The notes beneath the pieces are model-generated. The model made no database searches. It saw nothing but the letters and a program-made list of their open reading frames with translations, and was not told where the DNA came from. From the NCBI GenBank assembly GCA_027622555.1, contig JAQBYJ010000013.1, positions 1 through 64,000 on the forward strand: 64,000 bases of DNA, read 5' to 3'. The DNA is from Verrucomicrobiota bacterium (GTDB taxonomy: Bacteria; Verrucomicrobiota; Verrucomicrobiia; Opitutales; UBA2995). Below, piece by piece: positions 24,923 through 32,500 of this stretch. The position numbers were made by a program, and so were the translations under genes. Every line of letters begins with the position of its first letter. Position 1 is the stretch's first letter.

Positions 24923-26062
24923 TCAGCGTGCGCTAAATTTGAAAACCGTTGTAGATTTAAAAACGTCTCCTGCTCTTAAGACCGTTGAAGGAAAATCCGG
25001 GTGATTAGGCGAATCAGGATAATGTTGAGTTTCCAGGCAAAATCCACTCCTTGGCTGGTAGGCAACATCACCCTTACCGATAATATTCCTCATGCCGTTG
25101 GCGGTATAAAACTGAACACCTGGCTGGTCGGTAAACGCTTCCATAACACGGCCACTGGTAGGTTCATAGACAGTAGCGAAAAGCTCCACTCGATCGGTTG
25201 TTTTCTTGATGACATAATTATGGTCATACCCGCGTCCCAATCTGAGTTGCGCATTTTCATCGTCAATGCGCTCACCGATACGTTTGGGAGTATTAAAGTC
25301 AAAAGGCGATCCAGCGACAGGCACAAATCTACCGGTTGGTATTAGCCCGGGTTTAACTTCGGTTAAGGTATCGGCCTCCAACTGCATCTCGTGATTAAGC
25401 ACGTTACCATCGCCTCCCCCGATAAGATTGAAATAGGAGTGATTGGTGAGGTTTATGACTGTGGTCTTTTCGGTTGTGGCAAAATAATCGATCTTCAGGG
25501 CGTTATCGTTCGTCAATCGGTAGGTGACCGAAACGTTAACCGGACCAGGATAACCATCCATTCCATCGGCATGAATGTAATCGAGCTTCAGATACGCCGT
25601 GCCCTGCTCCACTCCGGATTCACCTTTCCATACAACCTGGTCTAAACCCACCGAACCACCATGCATATGCACGGGAACTTGTCCGGGCTGTTCTCGCACA
25701 AATAATTGCACGTGCTTACCATCCAATTCGACCAGTCCGGTTTCAATCCGGTTGGCATAGAGTCCAACGATAGCCCCGAAGAGCGGGTTGCGTTCCACAT
25801 ACTTATCAAGTGAAGAATAACCCAGAACAACATCCTCCAAAACCCCATCCCGATCAGGAGTAGTCAAAGAAACAACAATCCCGCCGTAGTTCGTAATTTG
25901 CGCCTGCATCCCGGAGCTGTTAGTCAAAGTATAAAGTGTCACTTCTTCTCCACTGGGCAAAGAGCCCCATACTTTTTCACTGACTTCTCCTGGCGGCATG
26001 CAAGCGGATTGGCTAGCCCATACCAAGCCAAATACGAAGAGCAAGGTGAGTATCCTAAACAT
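24923..26062 (-). CDS. galM: Exported aldose 1-epimerase (galactose mutarotase)
   Basis: 379 residues beginning with a signal sequence that may be a lipoprotein signal (WASQSAC). The mutarotase fold is clear: ITNYGGIVVSL, the catalytic His in NLTNHSYFNL, GYDHNYV, and the catalytic Glu in CLETQHYPDSPNHP. The usual substrate-binding block GRxANRI reads GLYANRIETG, so an arginine is replaced by leucine. The enzyme interconverts alpha and beta anomers of hexoses; export suggests periplasmic sugar processing. Its start overlaps the end of the VOC gene by 8 nt, so the two are coupled. Confidence 0.9.
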   Translation of the reverse strand: MFRILTLLFVFGLVWASQSACMPPGEVSEKVWGSLPSGEEVTLYTLTNSSGMQAQITNYGGIVVSLTTPDRDGVLEDVVLGYSSLDKYVERNPLFGAIVGLYANRIETGLVELDGKHVQLFVREQPGQVPVHMHGGSVGLDQVVWKGESGVEQGTAYLKLDYIHADGMDGYPGPVNVSVTYRLTNDNALKIDYFATTEKTTVINLTNHSYFNLIGGGDGNVLNHEMQLEADTLTEVKPGLIPTGRFVPVAGSPFDFNTPKRIGERIDDENAQLRLGRGYDHNYVIKKTTDRVELFATVYEPTSGRVMEAFTDQPGVQFYTANGMRNIIGKGDVAYQPRSGFCLETQHYPDSPNHPDFPSTVLRAGDVFKSTTVFKFSAR

Positions 26063-26423
26063 CTAACTGAGTCAGCTCGACTACATGGCCATCGGGATCG
26101 TTTAAAAACAACTGGAGCGGGCCATCCGGTCGAAACCTCGGACCTTCGTAAGTTATCCCCAAAGAATCGAGGTGAGCCTTGGCTTGTGCCATATCGGGGA
26201 CGCGGTAGGCGGTATGGCGCTCCAAAGGTACTGTATAAGAACCACCTTCTTTACAGATCAAATGCAGCTCCTGATCCGGACCAATTTGAAACCAGGCTCC
26301 AGCGAAATTAAAATTGGGTCTTCCGATTTCTTTAAGCTGAAGCACGTCGCGGTAAAACGCGACACTACGTTCGACATCGGCCACATGAATGGCAGTGTGA
26401 TTGAGTTGATTGATGCTAATCAT
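26055..26423 (-). CDS. Glyoxalase/VOC-family protein
   Basis: 122 residues, one vicinal-oxygen-chelate unit pair. NHTAIHVADVERSVAFYRDVL opens the first beta-alpha-beta-beta-beta module, ELHLIC ends it, and the second has YRVPDMAQAKAHLDSLGI and FLNDPDGHVVEL. The conserved His near the start and the Glu in HVVEL are likely metal ligands. The reaction is not predictable (lactoylglutathione lyase-like, dioxygenase or epimerase). Same operon as galM, with an 8-nt overlap. Confidence 0.85.
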   Translation of the reverse strand: MISINQLNHTAIHVADVERSVAFYRDVLQLKEIGRPNFNFAGAWFQIGPDQELHLICKEGGSYTVPLERHTAYRVPDMAQAKAHLDSLGITYEGPRFRPDGPLQLFLNDPDGHVVELTQLDV

Positions 26424-26542
26424 TCCAGAAGTAGAGAAAGTTCAAGGTTGAAGGATTAAAATTGAAGCATTTGCTGCGATCCAGAGAAAAGACGGTTATT
26501 TCCTCCCAGGCAAAAACAAAGTAACAACTTGTTCCAGGATTT

Positions 26543-27010
26543 ATGCAAAAAAAACCCAACAACAATTTTATGACGGTTTCCGGAAAGATAGTTCGGGGCC
26601 ATGGCGTCGTATCGGGTCAGTCAAAAACAAGTCCTTACGAGGGTGGATCCTTGCGCATGCAACTACCTTTTTTTGAAAAGCTGAAAATACCTCTGGCCGG
26701 ATTTTTTCTCGGGTCCATCAACGTGGACCTGTCACCAAACTCCTTCAAATTAATTGACTGGGATTATGAAGCCCGCCAGATCAGTTGGACCGACTTCATT
26801 CCACCCGAAGATTTTCTTTTCAGTCACTGTAAAATTAACCACCACAACACTCTGATAAATGGGTTGGTGTATTACCCGTCCCCGGAAACCAAAGTGGAGA
26901 ACTTTCACAATGCCAACATCGTGGAAATCCTGGCCCCTCGAATCGTTTCGTTAAAATACGGAGATGAAATAGAACTCCTTTTGAATCCCGATCACTGCTC
27001 GGTGACTTGA
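26543..27010 (+). CDS. DUF120 / CTP-dependent riboflavin kinase-like protein
   Basis: 155 residues. The order of blocks resembles archaeal RibK (DUF120): GKIVRGHGVVSGQ near the start, FEKLKIPLAGFFLGSINVDLSP in the place of the Mg-binding 'GTLNV' loop, a central block (INGLVYYPSP), and near the end VEILAPRIVSLKYGDEIELLL, close to the 'EIIAP...GD' ending of that family. Archaeal members phosphorylate riboflavin to FMN using CTP. Here the loop Thr is Ser, and overall similarity is modest, so activity is uncertain. The 3' end overlaps the PQQ dehydrogenase gene by 19 nt, tail to tail. Confidence 0.5.
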   Translation: MQKKPNNNFMTVSGKIVRGHGVVSGQSKTSPYEGGSLRMQLPFFEKLKIPLAGFFLGSINVDLSPNSFKLIDWDYEARQISWTDFIPPEDFLFSHCKINHHNTLINGLVYYPSPETKVENFHNANIVEILAPRIVSLKYGDEIELLLNPDHCSVT

Positions 27011-29613
27011 AGCCTGAAAAAAGTATCGGTGCTGATAGATCCGGTAAGATGAATGGAGGCAATAAGTTCTTCACCAATTGAAAATGGATTTCCGCCGACA
27101 GGCCAGATTTCCCAGGATTTCAGATCAGTGCTTATTTCAACCTTATAAGTTCGATTTTGGGTAACGGGGATTTGAAGACTTACCTGATGGTTCTCTACCT
27201 TAGCTTCCATTTTCCAAAAGCTTTCCGGGTCCAACGCATCAGTCGAAACCAGGAATTCAAAGTCATTAGATGCTCCGTCGCGATCCGGATCCGAATTGCC
27301 GCTGGCATCCAACGACTCCGGGTTCGTAAAGGTGTCGTTTTGCCAGTTAAGAAAGCCGGTGGACACGGAATCAATCCATTCTCTGATTAAGTCGATCCCT
27401 GACTGGTCGATTTCGTTGGTCCCTATATTCGGCATGCGTAAAAACCCATGGGTTTCGCTGATCCGACTCAAAAGAACAGATAAATTTGAATCGCCCGGAA
27501 CAACCAGGCGGCGATCGTCGTTTCCGCCGTCATTGAGCGGAACACCATTTATTAAGCCCGTCTCCAACAGGCCGATGTGTGGGCGCGCGTCCCACGAGGT
27601 GGAAGCAACTGCTCCCGGTTGATGGCAGGATATACAATTAACCGCCAGGTAGGATCGGACGCGTGCCAATTGCGATGCTGCAGAATTATCAGCGGAAAAA
27701 TAAACGGGAAGTCCATCGATATCATCCAACTGGGTATCCAGAATTTGGATGTCGCTCAAATACTGTAACAAGTTTCGCTCTTGTCCTTCTATTTCTTGTT
27801 CACGATTTAATTGACGTGCGTTGAAGCTGAGCGCGTATCCGGCGGCGGCCGTGTGGCATTGAAGACATTCCTGCCGACTGGGAATACGCCAGGTTTGAGA
27901 TACTGTTTGCCCGTCCACCTCAACCTCATAGTCGATATCAATACCTGCTTCTTCGACCAGGGTCGCTTCCGTTCCGGATTCGTTCCAGCGATAACTAAGT
28001 CCGTAAACGCTCTGGGCGGTTTTTACCAAAAAACGAGTTTCGACACGAACGACTGACTCAGGATTCCCGCGTTCAAGAGGCAACTCAAAATGTTTTATCC
28101 AGATCGTTCCTTGGGGCAATCCCCAGTTGTTGTTCAGGCTGTAAGCTATCTGAGCATCTGGCACCGACACCCATCGGGATTTGTCAGCGTGGTCGGACCA
28201 AAATGAAACATTCGGCTCATAGGGAAAAATACCATCCTCAGGCTCAAGCGTTGAAAGAGATTTAAAGGCACCTGTTTCAGAAAGCGTCGCAGGAAAGCTG
28301 GGTTGTTCACCGCCATTGCCACGGATCAGCCGGCGTATGCTTCCATCACCACCCGAAATCAGAACATCTCCGTTTGAAGGATCGATCCCGTATTCGTAAT
28401 GACTCCCATAAGAGGTGATTTGAATTCGATCGTAGCTGCCATCTTTAGGATCCTCGATCAATGCCCATATCCGCCCACTCCCATAATCCCCAAAAATATA
28501 GGCACCATCCAGTTCAGGAAGTCGCGTTCCTCTATAAACCACGCCTCCGGTAATCGACTGACCATCACTTCTCGGATAATCGTGGATCGGATCGAGTAAT
28601 TCACCAAATGCAGGCGGAGGGGTTAAGTTTCCAGGGCCGTTATTAAACGCAATAAATCCTTCACGAATGGCCCAACCATAATTGCCTCCTTTGACTATGA
28701 TATCCACTTCTTCACGACTACCCTGCCCGACATCTCCGACAAAGAGTCGACCCGTAGGATTGTCGAAGGCCATTCGCCAGGGGTTCCGTAGTCCGATGGC
28801 GTAAAATTCAGTGCGAAGATTCGAGTCTGGATTGGATCCAGCCTGCTGCCATTGTGAAACCAAAGGATTGTCGAACGGCACGCTATAAAACGCCTTACCA
28901 TCGTTACCTCTGGGAACCGCAGGATGATTCGTTGGCTCAACGTTTCCATCCAATTTGTCCACATCGATTCTGACAATCCCAGCGAAAAAATCTTTATCTA
29001 CCTTCTGGCTGTTATCGTATGTATCGTTTGCTCCCCCTTCATCACCCAAAGAAACATAAAGATAACCATCCGGCCCAAAATGTACATCACCTCCATTGTG
29101 GTTACTCGCATCATCCACCTGATCGAAATAAATAATTTCCGAGGCCGGATCGGCAGTAATGGGATCATCACTTGTTATGAGGAAACTGGATACGCGATTG
29201 CGGAGTCCGCCAAGTTGATTATGGCAGTAGAAAACAAAGATCCGTTTATTCTCCGGATAGTCAGGATGAAAAGCCAGTCCAAGCAAACCGTTTTCCCCAC
29301 CCGAATTTACCGACCGACTATTTCGAATATCCAGTACAAATTCAGGCTGAATAATATTGTTTCCCAAATCAGTGATCACTCGAATCCGCCCTGCCCTCTC
29401 ATTCACAAAAAGCTGATTCGTCTCCCCCGGAGGACTCGCCAACGCAATAGGTCCGTTAAACTGACTCCAAGCCAGCTCGAGCTGATAGTCACCTGTGGGT
29501 AGACTGGTCGGGAATGAAAGTGTGGAATTTATCAATCTTTGGCCAGCCACTTCGTACACAAGCACTAAACACAGCCCTATTAGCAACAAGGGACCTTTGA
29601 GTTGATTTTGCAT
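26992..29613 (-). CDS. Exported PQQ-type sugar dehydrogenase fused to a dihaem cytochrome-like domain
   Basis: 873 residues with a signal peptide (MQNQLKGPLLLIGLCLVLVYEVAGQ). Residues about 30-430 are a glucose/sorbosone dehydrogenase propeller (GLLGLAFHPDYPENKRIFVFY, VHFGPDGYLYVSLGDEGG, YAIGLRNPWRMAFD, GDVGQGSREEVDII). The second half is a SO2930-type region with two haem-c sites, CLQCH and CISCH, and ends in the same STDLKSWE...FFRLQV module seen in the lamin-tail protein. It probably oxidises a sugar in the periplasm and passes electrons through the haems. I start at 29613, where the signal peptide begins; the open frame runs 30 codons further. Tail overlap of 19 nt with the DUF120 gene. 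Confidence 0.88.
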   Translation of the reverse strand: MQNQLKGPLLLIGLCLVLVYEVAGQRLINSTLSFPTSLPTGDYQLELAWSQFNGPIALASPPGETNQLFVNERAGRIRVITDLGNNIIQPEFVLDIRNSRSVNSGGENGLLGLAFHPDYPENKRIFVFYCHNQLGGLRNRVSSFLITSDDPITADPASEIIYFDQVDDASNHNGGDVHFGPDGYLYVSLGDEGGANDTYDNSQKVDKDFFAGIVRIDVDKLDGNVEPTNHPAVPRGNDGKAFYSVPFDNPLVSQWQQAGSNPDSNLRTEFYAIGLRNPWRMAFDNPTGRLFVGDVGQGSREEVDIIVKGGNYGWAIREGFIAFNNGPGNLTPPPAFGELLDPIHDYPRSDGQSITGGVVYRGTRLPELDGAYIFGDYGSGRIWALIEDPKDGSYDRIQITSYGSHYEYGIDPSNGDVLISGGDGSIRRLIRGNGGEQPSFPATLSETGAFKSLSTLEPEDGIFPYEPNVSFWSDHADKSRWVSVPDAQIAYSLNNNWGLPQGTIWIKHFELPLERGNPESVVRVETRFLVKTAQSVYGLSYRWNESGTEATLVEEAGIDIDYEVEVDGQTVSQTWRIPSRQECLQCHTAAAGYALSFNARQLNREQEIEGQERNLLQYLSDIQILDTQLDDIDGLPVYFSADNSAASQLARVRSYLAVNCISCHQPGAVASTSWDARPHIGLLETGLINGVPLNDGGNDDRRLVVPGDSNLSVLLSRISETHGFLRMPNIGTNEIDQSGIDLIREWIDSVSTGFLNWQNDTFTNPESLDASGNSDPDRDGASNDFEFLVSTDALDPESFWKMEAKVENHQVSLQIPVTQNRTYKVEISTDLKSWEIWPVGGNPFSIGEELIASIHLTGSISTDTFFRLQVTEQ

Positions 29614-29715
29614 ACGAATACGACAATTCAGCGGATGTGACGGGCAAGCTGAATGGTTTACGTCCAATGGCACAACATTTGCAAATCGTTTACATAGACA
29701 CATTGCTCAGATTCT

Positions 29716-29934
29716 ATGTTTTGCGCATTTATACAGGATTTTGATTATGTCGAAGGTCATGGGGACCTTGATGAATGCAACGGCCGCTTCGGGGTAACCC
29801 TTGAATATCCCGAAGGCATCTACCACTATTATCTAACCGACACCTATCCGTTCATTCCGCGTTTTACAAAAGGGAGTCCAGATCCAAGTTTTGATCGCAG
29901 AACTCAACATGGTCGGGTCAGCGGATTGCGGTAA
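29716..29934 (+). pseudogene. Remnant of a YHYH-domain protein (C-terminal part only)
   Basis: 72 residues matching only the end of the YHYH family: DYVEGHGDLDECNGRFGVT, YPEGIYHYYLTDTYPF, then FTKGSPDPSF. Full-length family members are exported proteins of several hundred residues; the N-terminal part and signal peptide are absent, and in-frame stops precede this stretch. It is best read as a decayed gene rather than a small protein, because the conserved core is intact but starts abruptly. Confidence 0.7.
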
Positions 29935-30048
29935 TCACATCTGTGGTTGCCTATTTTTTTAGTTCCCTTCCGAAAAACAGCAGCGTCAAAAACAGAAGTT
30001 TCATTCCTTGCGTTCTAAGTTGGGAAACGTAGGATTTCTACTTTCCCT

Positions 30049-31077
30049 ATGAAAAATAAAATCTACCTCCCGATCGTTCTCGCCTTAATTATAACTATTT
30101 CATCGACGGTATCTTTTGCAGCTGTCGACGCTGTCGTGCAAGACATGCAAAAAGCCGCTAATGAATTTCTTGATTCATTGTCCGATGAGCTCCGGTTAAA
30201 AGCCACCTATCCGCTCGAGGATGCAGAACGGATGAATTGGCATTTCGTGCCCAAGACAGGTGAACGGAAAGGGGTGGATCTCCGAGATCTGAACATGGTT
30301 CAGGAATTGAAATTGGCTGAACTGCTGGCTGCCAGTTTCAGTGCGCTCGGACACGAAAAGGTTCAAAAGATTCAAGGACTTGAGTCGGTGCTCTACGTTA
30401 TGGAGAAGGCGGATCATCGAGACCCCGAACTCTACTACACGACAATATTTGGAACACCTTCTGCCACCGGAAGCTGGGGTTGGAGGTTTGAAGGGCATCA
30501 TCTTTCTCAGAACTTCACCGTCTCGCACGGAAAACTCCTAGCCAATTCACCGAGTTTCTGGGGAGCCAATCCCGCTAAAGTCCCTGTTGGTCCTACCACC
30601 GGTCAACGCACACTTAAGGGTGAAGAAGATACCGCACGTTCTTTTGTTCGGTCGCTTAGCAAAAAGCAGCAAGCAATCGCGATCATCGCAGATGACGCCC
30701 CCAAGGACATTTACAGCGGTGCTGAAAAAGAGATCAGTCCACTCAGCCCTCCGGGAATCAAGGTTTCTCAGTTGGAGAAGTCACAAATTTTTGGACTTAC
30801 ACGAATTATTCAGGAATACCTTTCCAACATGCCAGCTGATGTGGCTTCCGACCGGTGGCAGAAGCTTAGCAAAGCAGGTCTCGAGAATATCACTTTTGCA
30901 TGGGCAGGAACCACCGAGCCGGAAAACAAACACTACTACCGCGTTCAAGGGCCGACCTTCCTCATCGAATACGATAATGTTCAGAATGAGGGAAATCACA
31001 TCCATGCTGTTTGGCGTGATTTCGATGGAGATTTCGGAAGAGACATTCTTAGAGAACATCACGGACACAGCCATTAG
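30049..31077 (+). CDS. Exported DUF3500 protein
   Basis: 342 residues with a signal peptide (MKNKIYLPIVLALIITISSTVSFA). Features of DUF3500: WHFVPKTGERKGVDLRDL, YYTTIFGTPSATGSWGWRFEGHHLSQNFT, FWGANPAKVP, HYYRVQGPTFLIEYDNVQNEGNHIHAVWRDFDGDFG, and a His-rich end (LREHHGHSH). Several histidines suggest metal binding, but no enzyme activity is established for the family. It stands downstream of the YHYH remnant; both families are common in the same PVC secretomes. Confidence 0.85.
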   Translation: MKNKIYLPIVLALIITISSTVSFAAVDAVVQDMQKAANEFLDSLSDELRLKATYPLEDAERMNWHFVPKTGERKGVDLRDLNMVQELKLAELLAASFSALGHEKVQKIQGLESVLYVMEKADHRDPELYYTTIFGTPSATGSWGWRFEGHHLSQNFTVSHGKLLANSPSFWGANPAKVPVGPTTGQRTLKGEEDTARSFVRSLSKKQQAIAIIADDAPKDIYSGAEKEISPLSPPGIKVSQLEKSQIFGLTRIIQEYLSNMPADVASDRWQKLSKAGLENITFAWAGTTEPENKHYYRVQGPTFLIEYDNVQNEGNHIHAVWRDFDGDFGRDILREHHGHSH

Positions 31078-31104
31078 CAGCCGCTGATTTGGAATAGTCT
31101 AAGC

Positions 31105-31138
31105 GCAGAATCGTCCCAATTGCATGCGACGATTCTGC
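31105..31138 (+). promoter_or_regulatory. Hairpin enclosing the start codon of the small exported protein
   Basis: Stem gcagaatcgtc (31105-31115) with gacgattctgc (31128-31138), a perfect 11-bp match; the ATG at 31124 lies in the 12-nt loop. It could act as a terminator of the DUF3500 gene or as a fold that hides the ribosome site of the next gene. No T-tract follows. Confidence 0.45.
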
Positions 31139-31390
31139 CTTCATTTACTCATACTTGGGTCCATTATTTTTTCCACCTTTGCTGGCCTACGTGGCGAGGA
31201 ATCCATCGAGTTTCAAAGCACTGAAGAACAAGCCCATGAGACTTTCAAAGCAAACAACAATGATTGGACAACAAGTCTCCCCGATTTTGAAAGAATTGAG
31301 GGCGGGCGTTACGCCGTCGCTCTGTTTGTGACTGAACAAGGTTCCCAGACTCCGATCCAGGCAACCGGCACCTGGCTGACCAAGGAGTGA
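31124..31390 (+). CDS. Small exported protein, unknown
   Basis: 88 residues with a signal peptide (MRRFCLHLLILGSIIFSTFAGLRG). The mature part of about 65 residues (SIEFQSTEEQAHETFKANN, GGRYAVALFVTEQGS, QATGTWLTKE) is not recognised. The start codon sits inside a hairpin loop and there is no ribosome site in front of it. It follows the DUF3500 gene by 46 nt on the same strand. The reading frame looks genuine because of the signal peptide, but the length of the family is unknown. Confidence 0.5.
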   Translation: MRRFCLHLLILGSIIFSTFAGLRGEESIEFQSTEEQAHETFKANNNDWTTSLPDFERIEGGRYAVALFVTEQGSQTPIQATGTWLTKE

Positions 31391-31396
31391 TACCTC

Positions 31397-31434
31397 AAAT
31401 CCCGATTCGATTGGATAATTGAAAATCGGGATTT
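31397..31434 (+). terminator. Hairpin terminator
   Basis: Perfect 11-bp stem aaatcccgatt (31397-31407) with aatcgggattt (31424-31434), directly after the small exported gene. The T-tract is short (ttt then mixed), so efficiency is uncertain. Confidence 0.6.
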
Positions 31435-31531
31435 CTACTTGATATTACCTAGACGATAGGCATTTTAGTCGCTTTTGGGAGTAAGACTATTCTATGTAAA
31501 TTGGGTCCTAAACCACAAAAGGATTTTTAAG

Positions 31532-32458
31532 ATGCCTATTTACAACAATTTATGTGAAATGATCGGCAATACGTCGATGGTTCATTTGTCCAAGTTCAGC
31601 GAAGGTTTACCGGGTCATATCATTGGTAAATTAGAGGGTTACAATCCCGGCTGGTGCGTAAAAGACCGGATTGGGCTGTCCATGATTGAAACGGCCGAGA
31701 AAGATGGAAGCCTGAAACAAGGTGGAACCATCGTCGAACCAACCTCCGGAAACACCGGAATCGGGCTGGCTTTGACCGCGGCAGTTAAGGGGTACAAAAT
31801 CATTCTGACGATGCCATCCTCAATGAGTGTTGAGCGCCGCAAAATGCTTATCAATCTGGGCGCACAACTGGTTCTAACAGATGCCGACCTGGGAATGCAT
31901 GGGGCGATCAACGAAGCAGCATCGCTAACCGAAAAAATTCCCGGTGCCTACATGCCGCAACAATTTGACAATCCAGCGAACCCAAGAATCCATTACGAAA
32001 CCACCGGACCCGAAATCTGGCGCGACTCCGATGGCAAGGTGGATATATTTATAGCAGGTGTCGGAACCGGTGGGACCATTTCGGGTGCCGGCAGATATTT
32101 AAAAGAGCAAAACCCAGACATTAAGGTAATTGCTGTCGAACCGGAAGAATCGCAGGTTCTCAGCGGAGGCAAAAAAGGACCGCACATGATTCAGGGGATC
32201 GGTGCAGGATTCATACCTGGGGTTTACGATGGTGAGGTGGTCGACGAGGTTATCGCAATCGACAGCCACGAAGCTATCAAAACCGCACAAAAACTTGGCC
32301 TCACTGAAGGTTTGTTGGTCGGCATCTCATCGGGAGCAGCAGCCCTCGCAGCTTACCGGGTAGCAAGCCGCCCGGAAAACAAAGGCAAAAACATTGTAGT
32401 CATGCAACCGGACACAGGTGAGCGCTACATTTCAACTCTACTATTTTACCACGACTAA
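31532..32458 (+). CDS. cysK: Cysteine synthase (O-acetylserine sulfhydrylase)
   Basis: 308 residues. PLP lysine in WCVKDRIGLSM, the Asn/Thr loop PTSGNTGIGLA, the glycine-rich phosphate loop GVGTGGTISG and the C-terminal PDTGERYIST, all as in CysK/CysM. It makes cysteine from O-acetylserine and sulfide. Start at 31532 because of the standard N-terminus (MPIYNNLCEMIGNT) and a nearby aaaagga ribosome site; the open frame runs 19 codons further upstream. It is the first gene of the sulfite-reduction operon that follows, which supplies the sulfide. Confidence 0.93.
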   Translation: MPIYNNLCEMIGNTSMVHLSKFSEGLPGHIIGKLEGYNPGWCVKDRIGLSMIETAEKDGSLKQGGTIVEPTSGNTGIGLALTAAVKGYKIILTMPSSMSVERRKMLINLGAQLVLTDADLGMHGAINEAASLTEKIPGAYMPQQFDNPANPRIHYETTGPEIWRDSDGKVDIFIAGVGTGGTISGAGRYLKEQNPDIKVIAVEPEESQVLSGGKKGPHMIQGIGAGFIPGVYDGEVVDEVIAIDSHEAIKTAQKLGLTEGLLVGISSGAAALAAYRVASRPENKGKNIVVMQPDTGERYISTLLFYHD

Positions 32459-32500
32459 ACCACAATCCTCCGCGAGAATCGCGGAATACCATTTTAAATT

